Assembly: GCF_001305595.1 (NCBI RefSeq)
Contig: NZ_CP012401.1
Location: forward strand, 1,499,001 to 1,563,000
Direction of reading: 5' to 3'
DNA from: Azospirillum thiophilum
GTDB taxonomy: Bacteria > Pseudomonadota > Alphaproteobacteria > Azospirillales > Azospirillaceae
DNA length: 64,000 nt
A program made the translations under genes and the position numbers. The notes under the pieces are model-generated. The model was given only the letters and a program-made list of their open reading frames with translations. It was not told where the DNA came from and did not search any database. Below are positions 8,567-17,199 of this stretch, piece by piece; within the stretch, counting starts at the first letter, position 1; every line of letters begins with the position of its first letter.

Positions 8567-9586
8567 ATGGGCTATACCGTCGCGGTCATCGGCGCCACCG
8601 GCAATGTCGGACGCGAGATCCTGCAAACGCTGGCCGAGCGGAAGTTCCCGGCCGACAAGGTCATTGCCCTGGCCTCCGACAAATCCATCGGCCAGGAGGT
8701 CTCCTATGGCGAGGACGACATCCTCAAGGTCCTGGATCTCAACAAGTTCGACTTCAACGGCGTGGACATCGTGCTGTCGTCGCCCGGCGCCAAGGTCTCG
8801 GCGGTCCATGTCCCGCGCGCCGTCGCCGCCGGCTGCGTGGTGATCGACAACACCTCCCATTTCCGCATGGATCCCAACGTGCCGCTGGTGGTGCCGGAGG
8901 TGAACCCGCAGGCGCTCGCCGGCTTCCGCAAGCGCAACATCGTCGCCAACCCCAACGGCGCCACCATCCAGATGGTGATGGCGCTGAAGCCGCTGCACGA
9001 GCGCTTCACGATCCGCCGTGTCGTGGTGTCGACCTACCAATCGGTGTCGGGGGCGGGCAAGGAGGCGATGGACGAGCTGTTCACCCAGACCCGTGCCATC
9101 TTCGTCAACGATCCCATCGCCAAGAGCGTCTTTCCCAAGCAGATCGCCTTCAACGTCATCCCCCACATCGATAGCTTCATGGAGGACGGCTCCACCCGCG
9201 AAGAGTGGAAGATGATGGTGGAGACCAAGAAGATCCTCGATCCCAAGATGAAGGTCGCCGCCACCTGCGTCCGCGTGCCGACCTTCATCGGCCATGCCCT
9301 GTCGATCAACATCGAGACCGAGGAGCCGGTCAGCGCGGAGGAGGCCCGCAACATCCTGCGCGCGTCCCCCGGCCTGTCGGTGATCGACCAGCAGAGCGGC
9401 GAGGGCTACATCACCCCGGTCGAGGTCGCCGGCGACGACTCCGTCTATATCAGCCGCATCCGCGAGGACATCTCGGTCGAGAACGGCCTGTCCCTGTGGT
9501 GCGTCGCCGACAATCTGCGCAAGGGCTCCGCGCTCAACGCCGTGCAGATCGCCGAACTGCTGGTGCGGGATTATCTGGTCGAGTGA
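8567..9586 (+). CDS. asd: Aspartate-semialdehyde dehydrogenase homologue lacking the catalytic cysteine
   Basis: Asd makes aspartate 4-semialdehyde from aspartyl phosphate for lysine, threonine, methionine and peptidoglycan synthesis. The 339-residue product matches the family end to end: GATGNVGREIL (residues 9-19), IDNTSHFRMD (93-102), YQSVSGAG (157-164) with Gln158, and RVPTFIGH (236-243) with Arg236 and His243. However, the nucleophile motif that is normally NPNC(S/T)T reads NPNGAT, so Gly131 (codon GGC at 8957-8959) stands where the catalytic Cys should be. A single T-to-G change from TGC would do this. It is either a sequencing or assembly error, an inactive paralogue, or a loss-of-function allele. 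The gene stands alone. Confidence 0.9.
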   Translation: MGYTVAVIGATGNVGREILQTLAERKFPADKVIALASDKSIGQEVSYGEDDILKVLDLNKFDFNGVDIVLSSPGAKVSAVHVPRAVAAGCVVIDNTSHFRMDPNVPLVVPEVNPQALAGFRKRNIVANPNGATIQMVMALKPLHERFTIRRVVVSTYQSVSGAGKEAMDELFTQTRAIFVNDPIAKSVFPKQIAFNVIPHIDSFMEDGSTREEWKMMVETKKILDPKMKVAATCVRVPTFIGHALSINIETEEPVSAEEARNILRASPGLSVIDQQSGEGYITPVEVAGDDSVYISRIREDISVENGLSLWCVADNLRKGSALNAVQIAELLVRDYLVE

Positions 9587-9592
9587 GGACCG

Positions 9593-9624
9593 CGAGCGCT
9601 TGAACCGATCTCTTCAAGCGCTCG
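9593..9624 (+). terminator. Strong hairpin downstream of asd
   Basis: A perfect 12-base inverted repeat (CGAGCGCTTGAA with TTCAAGCGCTCG, 8-base loop) begins seven bases after the asd stop. There is no T-run after it, so it may end transcription with help or protect the 3' end of the mRNA. Confidence 0.5.
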
Positions 9625-9696
9625 CCACCCGCGACCGGCTTCCAGCCCATCCCGATTGCCGGTAGGCTGGACCGTCCCACCTGACCGGGCGGTTCC

Positions 9697-11010
9697 GTGC
9701 TCCGCATCCTGCCGCTGCTGTGCCTCGTCCTGCTGATGCTCACCGGGTGCGGCGTCGATGCCGACCAGGATGCGCTGTGCCGGAAGCTGATCCCCGCCTT
9801 CGATGGCGGCTCCGCCACCGACCTGTCCACCCGCGGCTATGCCGAGGAGAAGCGGGTGCTGCGGATCGACTACAGCGTTGCGGGAAAACAGCATTGGATC
9901 GCCTGCCGCTTCGCCGGCACCGGCCTGGAGGAGGGGCGGCGGACGCTGGTGGCGGTGGCGACCGACCGCACCGGATGGCTGTCGGAGATGCGCTTCGCCA
10001 TGCTGCAGCAATGGCTGCGCATCCGGCCGCCGCGCGATGCCGCCGGTCCGGTGGCGGTTGCGGGGGAACGTCAGCCGCCGACGCGCTGGATGCCGGTGCT
10101 GTTCCTGGCGCAGCAGGTGATCAATGCCGCGACGGTCGCCTGCGTCTATGGACTGCTGGCGCTGGGCTACACGCTGGTCTATGCGATTCTCGGCCAGATC
10201 AATCTGGCGATGGGCGAGCTGACGATGCTCGGCGCCATGCTGACGGCCATCGCGGCGGCCGGGCTGGGCATGGCCGGCTGGGCGACATGGCCGCCGGCGC
10301 TGCTGGGCGCGCTGGTGCTGGTGATGGGCTTCACCGCGGTGCAGGGCTGGACGATGGACCGGCTGGTCTTCCGCCGCCTGCGCGGCGTTCGGAGCCACAC
10401 GCCGCTGATCGTCGCGGTCGGTCTGTCGATCGCCTATCAGGAGGGGGTGCGGCTGCTGCACGGCGCCCGAGACTGGTGGCCGGCCCCGGTGCTGACCGGC
10501 CGGCACGATTTGCTGAGCGACGGCGCCTTCACCGTCACCGCGCTGACGGCGCAACTGGCGATCCTGGGGCTGACCGGCGGACTCTACGCCCTGCTGTGGG
10601 GCATCATGCAGCGGACCGCCTTCGGCCGGGCGCACCGCGCCTGCACCGACGACGTGGCGGCGGCGGAACTGGTGGGGGTGGACGTCAACCGGACGGTTGC
10701 GGTGACCTTCGCCATCGGCGGCGGGCTGGCCGCAGCGGCGGGGTCGGTGATCGCGCTCTATTATGGTGGGGTGAACTTCTTCACCGGCTACCTGATCGGC
10801 TTCAAGGCGCTGGCCGCGGCGGTGGTCGGCGGCATCGGATCGGTGCCCGGCGCGATGCTGGGCGGTGCCCTGCTCGGGCTGGTCGAGACCTTCTGGTCGG
10901 CCTATTTCGCCATCGCCTACAAGGACATCGTGGCGTTCGGGCTGCTGACGCTGTTCCTGATCTACCGGCCGCAGGGACTGCTGGGGCAGGCGCGGGGGCG
11001 GGGGGATTAG
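9697..11010 (+). CDS. LivH-like branched-chain amino acid permease fused to an N-terminal lipoprotein-like domain
   Basis: The C-terminal 300 residues (about 130-437) are a LivH-type ABC permease. They show hydrophobic helices, the QINLAMGELTMLGA entry motif and the family signature GFKALAAAVVGGIGSVPGAM near residue 370. The first 130 residues are foreign to LivH: a lipoprotein signal (LLMLTGCG, lipobox Cys at residue 18) followed by a small soluble domain containing DALCRKLIPAFDGG and HWIACRFAG. Translation starts at a GTG. No LivM, LivG, LivF or LivK genes are near. A lipid-anchored head on a permease is unusual, and it may be a substrate-capture or assembly domain. The fusion reads through without a frameshift. 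Confidence 0.8.
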   Translation: MLRILPLLCLVLLMLTGCGVDADQDALCRKLIPAFDGGSATDLSTRGYAEEKRVLRIDYSVAGKQHWIACRFAGTGLEEGRRTLVAVATDRTGWLSEMRFAMLQQWLRIRPPRDAAGPVAVAGERQPPTRWMPVLFLAQQVINAATVACVYGLLALGYTLVYAILGQINLAMGELTMLGAMLTAIAAAGLGMAGWATWPPALLGALVLVMGFTAVQGWTMDRLVFRRLRGVRSHTPLIVAVGLSIAYQEGVRLLHGARDWWPAPVLTGRHDLLSDGAFTVTALTAQLAILGLTGGLYALLWGIMQRTAFGRAHRACTDDVAAAELVGVDVNRTVAVTFAIGGGLAAAAGSVIALYYGGVNFFTGYLIGFKALAAAVVGGIGSVPGAMLGGALLGLVETFWSAYFAIAYKDIVAFGLLTLFLIYRPQGLLGQARGRGD

Positions 11011-11027
11011 GAGGCTTCACGGCGGAT

Positions 11028-11128
11028 GCCCCCCCTCCCTCCCCCGCCTTCGGCGGGAGAGGGTTGATTCGCAGGGCGACGCTGGCGCCCTCTCCCGCCG
11101 AGGGCGGGGGAGGGTTGGGGAGGGGGCA
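11028..11128. repeat. GC-rich hairpin element in convergent gap, copy 1 (divergent core)
   Basis: Begins with a run of C-rich CCCTCCC blocks and ends with the matching G-rich GGGGGAGGG block, with two strong stem-loops between (GCCTTCGGC centre, and CTCTCCCGCC with its partner). It fills the gap between the convergent livH-like and leuC genes and probably terminates both. Ends match the copies at 16053, 18909 and 43260, but its central part differs. Confidence 0.65.
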
Positions 11129-11138
11129 ATCGGCGTGT

Positions 11139-12542
11139 TTACAGCGTCCGCACGTCCGTCAGATGCCCGGTCACCGCCGCCGCCACGGCCATCGCCGGGC
11201 TGACGAGGTGGGTGCGGCCGCCGCGGCCCTGACGGCCCTCGAAGTTGCGGTTCGAGGTCGAGGCGCTGCGCTCGCCGGGAGCCAGACGGTCGGCGTTCAT
11301 CGCCAGGCACATGGAGCAGCCCGGCTCGCGCCACTCGAAGCCGGCCTCGACGAAGATCTTGTCCAGACCCTCTTCCTCGGCCTGCTCCTTGACCAGACCC
11401 GAACCGGGGACCACCAGGGCGCGCACGCCCTCGGCGACCTTGCGGCCCTTGGCGAGGTCGGCGGCGGCGCGCAGGTCTTCGATGCGGCCATTGGTGCAGG
11501 AGCCGATGAACACGGTGTCCACCTTCACCTCGGTCAGCGGCTGGCCGGGGGTCAGGCCCATGTAGGCCAGCGAGCGCTCGACGGCGGCGCGCTTGCCGGC
11601 ATCGGCGATCTCGGCCGGGTTCGGCACGGTCGCGGTGATCGGCAGCACGTCTTCCGGGCTGGTGCCCCAGGTGACCTGCGGCGCGATGTCGGCGGCGTTC
11701 AGGACGACGGTGGTGTCATAGACCGCGCCCTCGTCCGACGGCAGCGTCTTCCAGTAGGCGACGGCCTGCTCGAAGGCACCGGCCTTCGGCGCCAACGCGC
11801 GGCCCTGGACATAGGCGAAGGTCTTCTCGTCCGGGGCGATCAGGCCGGCACGGGCGCCGCCCTCGATCGCCATGTTGCAGACGGTCATGCGGCCTTCCAT
11901 CGACAGCTCGCGGATGGCGTCGCCCGCGAACTCGATCACGTAGCCGGTGCCGCCGGCGGTGCCGATCCTGCCGATGATCGCCAGCACGATGTCCTTGGCG
12001 GTGACGCCCGGGTTCAGCGCGCCGTCGACGCGGATCAGCATGTTCTTGGCCGGCTTCTGCAGCAGGGTCTGGGTGGCCAGCACATGCTCCACCTCCGACG
12101 TGCCGATGCCGAAGGCCAGCGCACCGAAGGCGCCGTGGGTGGCGGTGTGGCTGTCGCCGCAGACGATGGTGGCGCCGGGCAGGGTGAAGCCCTGTTCCGG
12201 GCCGACGATGTGGACGATGCCCTGGCGGATGTCGTCCATCGGGAAATAGCGGACGCCGAAGTCGCGGGCGTTCTTGTCCAGCGTCTCCACCTGGATCCGG
12301 CTTTCCTCCTCGGCGATGCCCTTGGAGCGGTCGGTGGTGGGGACGTTGTGATCGGGGACGGCGAGAGTGGCTTCCGGACGGCGCACCTTGCGGCCGGCGA
12401 CGCGCAATCCTTCGAACGCCTGCGGGCTGGTCACTTCATGGACCAGATGGCGGTCGATATAGAGGATGCAGGTGCCGTCATCCTGGCGGTGCACGACGTG
12501 GCTGTCCCAGATCTTGTCGAACAGAGTGCGCGGCTTGGACAT
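11139..12542 (-). CDS. leuC: 3-isopropylmalate dehydratase large subunit
   Basis: Isomerises 2- and 3-isopropylmalate in leucine synthesis, together with the small subunit LeuD. The 467-residue product has the aconitase-fold motifs: [14 protein letters not shown] (residues 127-140) and the three iron-sulfur cluster cysteines Cys349 (GSCTNG), Cys409 and Cys412 (PGCSMC). The C-terminal [10 protein letters not shown] motif is also present. The ATG at 12542 gives the standard [13 protein letters not shown] start. No leuD or leuB lies within view downstream, because the gene is last before a convergent repeat. leuD must therefore be elsewhere. No leucine-rich leader peptide was seen upstream. Confidence 0.96.
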   Translation of the reverse strand: MSKPRTLFDKIWDSHVVHRQDDGTCILYIDRHLVHEVTSPQAFEGLRVAGRKVRRPEATLAVPDHNVPTTDRSKGIAEEESRIQVETLDKNARDFGVRYFPMDDIRQGIVHIVGPEQGFTLPGATIVCGDSHTATHGAFGALAFGIGTSEVEHVLATQTLLQKPAKNMLIRVDGALNPGVTAKDIVLAIIGRIGTAGGTGYVIEFAGDAIRELSMEGRMTVCNMAIEGGARAGLIAPDEKTFAYVQGRALAPKAGAFEQAVAYWKTLPSDEGAVYDTTVVLNAADIAPQVTWGTSPEDVLPITATVPNPAEIADAGKRAAVERSLAYMGLTPGQPLTEVKVDTVFIGSCTNGRIEDLRAAADLAKGRKVAEGVRALVVPGSGLVKEQAEEEGLDKIFVEAGFEWREPGCSMCLAMNADRLAPGERSASTSNRNFEGRQGRGGRTHLVSPAMAVAAAVTGHLTDVRTL

Positions 12543-12683
12543 CGGAAAAACTCTCTCTGGCGGTACGTCAGGCGCAGAACAATCGGAGGCCGCACCATAG
12601 CCTTGTGTCGTGCCGGGGACAAGCATCGCGCTACGTCTGTCGCCGCAAGCCTGTCCCCCGCAACTTTATGACCTGCCAAACCC

Positions 12684-14102
12684 TTACGGCAGCATCTTTC
12701 CCGGATTCAGCAGGCCCTTGGGATCGAGCGTCGCCTTGACGGCGCGCAACAGATCGAACTCGACCGGCCCCTTGATGAGCGGCATCTCGTCCTTCTTGAA
12801 GCGGCCGACGCCATGCTCGGCGGAGATCGAACCGTCGAGCTTGAAGATCACCTCGTTGACGACGTGGCAGATCTCGTCCCAGCGGTCGAGATAGGCCTTG
12901 GTGTCGGCGCCCTCGGGCTGGCTGAGGTTGAAGTGGATGTTGCCGTCGCCGACATGGCCGAAGGGGGTCGGGCGGATGCCGGGGCAGGCCCGCTCCACCG
13001 CCGCCTCCGCCAGGTCGATGAACTCGGCGACGCGGGAGACCGGGATGGAGACGTCGTTCTTGATCGACCCGCCCTCGAACTTCTGCGCCTCGACGATGGC
13101 CTCGCGGATGAACCACAGCTGCTTGGCCTGGGCGTCCGACTGGGCCAGCGTGGCGTCGGTCGCCAGTTCGGCCTCGAACGCCTCGCCCAGCGCGGTCTCC
13201 ACGCTCTCCTGGAAGGCGTCGGACTTGGTGCCGGCGGTCAGCTCGGTCAGGACATACCAGGGCGACGGCTCCGACAGGGGGTCGATGGTGCCGGCGACAT
13301 GCTTGAGGGCGAAGTCCAGGCAGCGGCGCGACATCAGCTCGAAGGCCGACACGGCGTCGCCCGAGGCGGCGCGCAGTCGGGCCAGCAGTTCGATGGCGGC
13401 GGCCGGGCTGGGCACGGCGATGAAGGCGGTGACCGACTGGCGCGGGCGCGGGAACAGCTTCAGCACCGCGGCGGTGACGATGCCCAGCGTGCCTTCCGCG
13501 CCGATGAACAGGTTCTTCAGGTCGTAGCCGGTGTTGTTCTTGCGCAGCCGGCGCATGCCGTCCCAGACCCGGCCGTCGGCCAGCACCACCTCGAGCCCGA
13601 GCACGAGGTCGCGGGTGTTGCCGTAGCGCAGCACGTTGATGCCGCCGGCATTGGTGGAGATCAGGCCGCCGATCTGCGCGGTGCCCTCGGCCCCCAGGCT
13701 GAGCGGGAACAGCCGGTCGGCGTCGGCCGCGGCGTCCTGGATGCTGGTCAGCACCACGCCGGCCTCGACCGTCATGGTGTAGTTCAGCGTGTCGATGTCG
13801 CGGATGCGGTTCATGCGCGACAGGCTCAGCACGATCTCGCGCCCCTCCTCGTAGGGGATGGAGCCGCCGACCAGGCTGGTGTTGCCGCCCTGGGGCACGA
13901 TGGGGATGCCGGCCTCGGCGCAGACCGTGACGACGGCAGCGACCTCCCCGGTGTTGGCCGGGCGGACCACTGCCGGGCTGTTGCCCTTGAAGCGCCCGCG
14001 CCATTCCGAAAGATAGGGGGCCATGTCGGCGGCGTCGGTGAGGATGCCCGACGGGCCGACGATGGCGCGGATCCGGTCGAGGGCGGCGGCGATGCTGGTC
14101 AT
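12684..14102 (-). CDS. FAD-binding oxidoreductase of the GlcD/D-2-hydroxyglutarate dehydrogenase family
   Basis: A 472-residue flavoenzyme that oxidises a D-2-hydroxy acid. The PCMH-type FAD domain (about residues 40-215) has the PQGGNTSLVGG phosphate loop and GGLISTNAGGINVLRYGN. The C-terminal substrate domain carries GHVGDGNIHFN and AEHGVGRFK, with metal- and substrate-binding His residues as in GlcD, D-lactate dehydrogenase and D2HGDH. Which acid is used cannot be told, though D-2-hydroxyglutarate or glycolate are the best guesses. An in-frame start upstream at 14150 is possible; the ATG at 14102 gives the usual N-terminus. No glcE or glcF partners are adjacent, which favours the single-subunit type. 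Confidence 0.88.
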   Translation of the reverse strand: MTSIAAALDRIRAIVGPSGILTDAADMAPYLSEWRGRFKGNSPAVVRPANTGEVAAVVTVCAEAGIPIVPQGGNTSLVGGSIPYEEGREIVLSLSRMNRIRDIDTLNYTMTVEAGVVLTSIQDAAADADRLFPLSLGAEGTAQIGGLISTNAGGINVLRYGNTRDLVLGLEVVLADGRVWDGMRRLRKNNTGYDLKNLFIGAEGTLGIVTAAVLKLFPRPRQSVTAFIAVPSPAAAIELLARLRAASGDAVSAFELMSRRCLDFALKHVAGTIDPLSEPSPWYVLTELTAGTKSDAFQESVETALGEAFEAELATDATLAQSDAQAKQLWFIREAIVEAQKFEGGSIKNDVSIPVSRVAEFIDLAEAAVERACPGIRPTPFGHVGDGNIHFNLSQPEGADTKAYLDRWDEICHVVNEVIFKLDGSISAEHGVGRFKKDEMPLIKGPVEFDLLRAVKATLDPKGLLNPGKMLP

Positions 14103-14214
14103 GGCGCTTGGGTCCGGCAGAAGGGAAGTTGGCGCTTGGGAGCGCGACACTTCTACAATCTCGCGGCCCCCATTTCCATGTGCCTGTTGCGCAGAGCAGC
14201 TGTCGCGCGACAGT

Positions 14215-15210
14215 TCAGCCCCGCGGTGCCGCCGCCCGGCGCAGGCGGTCGTTGATCGCCATGCCCAAGCCCACCTCGGGGATCGGCATCACCGCGATGC
14301 GCGCCGCCCCGCCCTGGTCGAGGCTGCGCAGGTGGGAGAACAGGTTTGCCGCCGCCTCGTTCAGGTCGCCTTCCAGGCTGAGATTCAGCCGGGTGGTGCC
14401 GCCGAAGACGAAGCGGTCGGGACCGAAGGTCAGGAACGCCTCGTCCGCCTCCGCCGAGGACGCGTTCAGGCGGACGGCGGCATTGGGGGCGTAGTGGCTT
14501 TCCAACTGGCCGGGCGATTTCGGCGCGGTCGGGTCGCCGGCGGAGAGGCGGACCGGGCCGATCAGCCGCTCCATCTCGTCGGCCAGAACCGCGCCGGGGC
14601 GCAGCAGCACCGCCTCGGGACCGGTGAGGTCGATGACGGTCGATTCGACGCCGACCATGCATTTGCCGCCGGTGACGACGGCGTCGACCCGGTCGCCCAG
14701 GCTTTCCAGCACATGCTGCGGCGTGGTCGGGCTGACCGCGCCGGAGCGGTTGGCGCTGGGGGCGGCGATCGGCCGGCCGGCGGCGCGCAGGATGGCTTGC
14801 GCGACGGGGTGGCCGGGCACGCGGATGGCGATGCTGTCCAGCCCGGCGCTGACCAGCAGCGACAGGGCGGAGTTGGCCGGGCGCGGCACCACCATGGTCA
14901 GCGGGCCGGGCCAGAACTGCTGCGCCAGTTCGGTCGCGCGCTCGTCGAACAGGCCCCAGGACCGGGCGGCGGCGAGGTCCGGGACATGGGCGATCAGCGG
15001 ATTGAACTGCGGCCGGCCCTTGGCGGCGAAGATGGCGGCCACGGCGCGGTCGTCGGTGGCGTCGGCGCCCAGGCCATAGACCGTCTCGGTCGGGAAGGCG
15101 ACCAGGCGGCCGGCGCGCAGCAGCTCGCCCGCACGCGCGATGCCGGCGGGGGTGGTCGGGAGCAGCGCCGGGCGCTTCTCGCCGCTATCGGGTGCGGAAT
15201 GGTCGGTCAC
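14215..15210 (-). CDS. tsaC: Threonylcarbamoyl-AMP synthase, Sua5 type
   Basis: Makes the threonylcarbamoyl-adenylate used to build t6A at position 37 of ANN-decoding tRNAs. The YrdC domain spans about residues 20-205. It includes FPTETVYGLGADA, the substrate-binding KGRPQFNPLIAHV, and IAAPSANRSGAVSPTT. A Sua5 C-terminal domain (about 220-331) follows the LRPGA linker, so this is the long Sua5 form and not the short TsaC. At 331 residues it is the usual length for Sua5. It is divergent from the ParA gene. Confidence 0.93.
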   Translation of the reverse strand: MTDHSAPDSGEKRPALLPTTPAGIARAGELLRAGRLVAFPTETVYGLGADATDDRAVAAIFAAKGRPQFNPLIAHVPDLAAARSWGLFDERATELAQQFWPGPLTMVVPRPANSALSLLVSAGLDSIAIRVPGHPVAQAILRAAGRPIAAPSANRSGAVSPTTPQHVLESLGDRVDAVVTGGKCMVGVESTVIDLTGPEAVLLRPGAVLADEMERLIGPVRLSAGDPTAPKSPGQLESHYAPNAAVRLNASSAEADEAFLTFGPDRFVFGGTTRLNLSLEGDLNEAAANLFSHLRSLDQGGAARIAVMPIPEVGLGMAINDRLRRAAAPRG

Positions 15211-15383
15211 GGCGTCTTTCCAGATCGGATCGCGGAAAATCGGAATCGATTTGAAGCGTGAATCCGATCGCCAAACCCTAGAGCCTGGGGAAGAAGTGTC
15301 AATTCGCGCGGTTGCACCGGTGCCATGCCGAAGGTTATGAGGGGGATGGGCAAATCGCCAACGACAACATGATGGGTGCGGGC

Positions 15384-16028
15384 ATGACGGGCAAGGTCTT
15401 CACCGTGGCGCAGCAGAAGGGCGGCGCCGGCAAGACCACGCTGGCCGCCCATCTCGCCATCGCCTGGGCTCAAGCGGGATACCGCGTCGCCACCGTCGAC
15501 ATCGACCCGCAGGGCAGCCTGACCCGCTGGCACGCCGTCCGCCACGAGGCGACGCAGGGGAATCCCGGCTTCAGCCATGTGCAGATCAACGGCTGGCGCA
15601 CCCAGGCGGAGGTCGAGAAGCTGGCGCGCAGCCACGACATCGTGGTGATCGACAGTCCGCCCCATGCCCAGACCGAGGCGCGCATCGCCGTCCGCGCCGC
15701 CTCGCTGGTGATCGCCCCGGTGCAGCCGAGCCCGATGGATCTGTGGGCGGTCCACCCGACCATCGACCTCGCCGCGCAGGAGAAGCGCCGGCTGCTGCTG
15801 GTGCTCAACCGCGTGCCGCCGCGTGCCCGCATCGCCGACGAGCTGATCGCCCGGGTGCAGGAACTGGCCGATCCGCCCGCGGTCGAGCTCGCCGAGGCGC
15901 AGGTCGGCAACCGCACCGCCTATGCCGGCACGCTGATGACCGGCTTCTCGGTGACGGAAGCGGCGCGAAAGACACAGGCCGCGCTGGAGATGCAGGCGCT
16001 GGCCGAGGAGATTCTGGGGCGGGTTTGA
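15384..16028 (+). CDS. Orphan ParA/MinD-like ATPase
   Basis: A deviant-Walker ATPase of 214 residues. The P-loop KGGAGKTT lies at residues 12-19. A DIDPQGS switch segment follows near residue 46, and DSPPHAQTEARIA near residue 88. Such proteins position plasmids, chromosomes, chemotaxis arrays or other cargo by ATP-driven cycling on DNA. There is no parB or centromere-like repeat next to it, so it is not a standard partition locus; single short ParA proteins like this are common in alphaproteobacteria. The start is uncertain: ATGs at 15369 and 15312 are in frame. The one at 15384 gives the usual short lead before the P-loop. Confidence 0.85.
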   Translation: MTGKVFTVAQQKGGAGKTTLAAHLAIAWAQAGYRVATVDIDPQGSLTRWHAVRHEATQGNPGFSHVQINGWRTQAEVEKLARSHDIVVIDSPPHAQTEARIAVRAASLVIAPVQPSPMDLWAVHPTIDLAAQEKRRLLLVLNRVPPRARIADELIARVQELADPPAVELAEAQVGNRTAYAGTLMTGFSVTEAARKTQAALEMQALAEEILGRV

Positions 16029-16052
16029 GGAGGGAGGGGGTTGGCTTCGAAT

Positions 16053-16200
16053 GCCCCCTCCCTAACCCTCCCCCTCTATCGGACGGACCTTCGGTCCGCC
16101 GAGGGGGAGAGGGGACTGCCGTCGCTTTGGCAGTCACATCAGGCCGAAAAACGTCCTACCCCCTCTCCCGCGGAACGCGGGGGAGGGATGGGGAGGGGCG
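16053..16200. repeat. GC-rich hairpin element in convergent gap, copy 2 (full length)
   Basis: About 148 bases with terminal inverted blocks (CCCCTCCCTAACCCTCCCCC at the left, its near-complement GGGGGAGGGATGGGGAGGGG at the right). An inner perfect stem, CGGACGGACC-TTC-GGTCCG, is followed by GCCGTCGCTTTGGCAG and a second stem CTCCCGCG-GAA-CGCGGGGG. It lies between the convergent parA-like and bfr genes. Confidence 0.75.
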
Positions 16201-16222
16201 AGAGGCCCCCCCCCGAATGCCC

Positions 16223-16702
16223 TCAGTCCTTGATCTCGCCCATCGCCGACTGGATGTAGTTGGGCAGACCGATGTCGTCGATCAGGCTCAGCTGGGTTTC
16301 CAGATAGTCGATGCGCTCCTCCGACTCTTCCAGCAGTTCGGAGAGCTCGTCGCGCGACACGTAGTCGGCCTTCTCCTCGCACACGGCGATGGCGGCGGCG
16401 ATGCGGTCGCGGGCCTCAGACTCGGCGGCGAGGTCGCTGGACAGGATTTCCGGCACGTCCTCGCCGATGTGCAGCTTGCCGAGATCCTGGAGGTTGGGGA
16501 TCGCCTCGATGAACAGGATGCGTTCGATGATCTCGTCCGCGCTCTTCATCACCTCGATGGAGGCATGGTATTCCCACTTGCCGAGCGCCTTGACGCCCCA
16601 GTTCTTCAGCATGCGGGCGTGCAGGAAATACTGGTTGATCTGCGTCAGCTGGTCCTTGAGGACGATCTGAAGCTGGGCGATGACGTCGCTGTTGCCCTTC
16701 AT
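16223..16702 (-). CDS. bfr: Bacterioferritin, haem-binding subunit lacking the ferroxidase centre
   Basis: A ferritin-fold iron-storage subunit of 159 residues. The haem ligand Met52 is kept. Compared with E. coli Bfr, five of the six ferroxidase ligands are replaced: Glu18 is Gln, Glu51 is Val, His54 is Ser, Glu127 is Ser and His130 is Arg. Only Glu94 remains. On its own it should bind haem at the subunit interface but not oxidise iron. The gene lies 14 bases downstream of a second bfr with the opposite pattern, so the two probably co-assemble into a mixed 24-mer, as in known two-subunit bacterioferritins of Magnetospirillum, Neisseria and Pseudomonas. Confidence 0.93.
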   Translation of the reverse strand: MKGNSDVIAQLQIVLKDQLTQINQYFLHARMLKNWGVKALGKWEYHASIEVMKSADEIIERILFIEAIPNLQDLGKLHIGEDVPEILSSDLAAESEARDRIAAAIAVCEEKADYVSRDELSELLEESEERIDYLETQLSLIDDIGLPNYIQSAMGEIKD

Positions 16703-16716
16703 GATCCGTGCTCCCC

Positions 16717-17199
16717 TCAGCCTGTGATGCCGCCCATGCCCGACTGCAGGTAATTCTGCAGGCCGAGCATGTCGATCAGGCGGAGCTGCTGTTCCAGCCA
16801 GTGGGCATGGTCTTCCTCGGTGTCGACCAGCAGGTCCAGCAGGATGCGGCGGGTGTCGTAATCCTTCACCTGTTCGCAATAGGCGATGACGTCCTTCAGG
16901 GCGGCCACCACCTCGTATTCCAGGGTCAGGTCGTTGCGCAGCATGTCCGGCACGGTCTTGCCGATGCGCAGCGGGTCGCGGCTGGCGACGTCCGGCGTGC
17001 CTTCCAGGAACAGGATGCGGCGGATCAGCTTGTCGGCATGCTCCAACTCTTCGGTCCGCTCATGCGAGATGCGTTCGGCCAGCGCCTTGAGGCCCATGTC
17101 CTCCATCGTCCGCGCATGGGAAAGATACTGGTCGGCCGCGCTCAGCTCGCCGGTCAGCAGCTTGTTCAGACGGTCGACGACCCCTTGATCACCTTGCAT
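16717..17199 (-). CDS. bfr: Bacterioferritin, ferroxidase-active subunit lacking the haem methionine
   Basis: The catalytic partner of the downstream bfr. The 160-residue product keeps a full di-iron site: Glu18, Glu51, His54, Glu94, Glu128 and His131 (the last two shifted by a one-residue insertion relative to E. coli). The haem ligand Met52 is replaced by Leu. It should oxidise and mineralise iron but depend on the other subunit for haem and electron release. An AGGAG ribosome site precedes the ATG at 17199. About 92 bases upstream is a Fur-like palindrome (17290-17306), so the pair is probably iron-regulated. Confidence 0.94.
   Translation of the reverse strand: MQGDQGVVDRLNKLLTGELSAADQYLSHARTMEDMGLKALAERISHERTEELEHADKLIRRILFLEGTPDVASRDPLRIGKTVPDMLRNDLTLEYEVVAALKDVIAYCEQVKDYDTRRILLDLLVDTEEDHAHWLEQQLRLIDMLGLQNYLQSGMGGITG

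Noticed and set aside
9720..12671. A 983-residue forward frame
   Set aside because: It lies out of frame across the livH-like gene and antisense to leuC, with composition typical of high-GC shadow frames and no domains.
15384..16028. ParA-like gene as part of a plasmid partition locus
   Set aside because: No parB, centromere-like repeats or replication gene is nearby, and the surrounding genes are chromosomal housekeeping.
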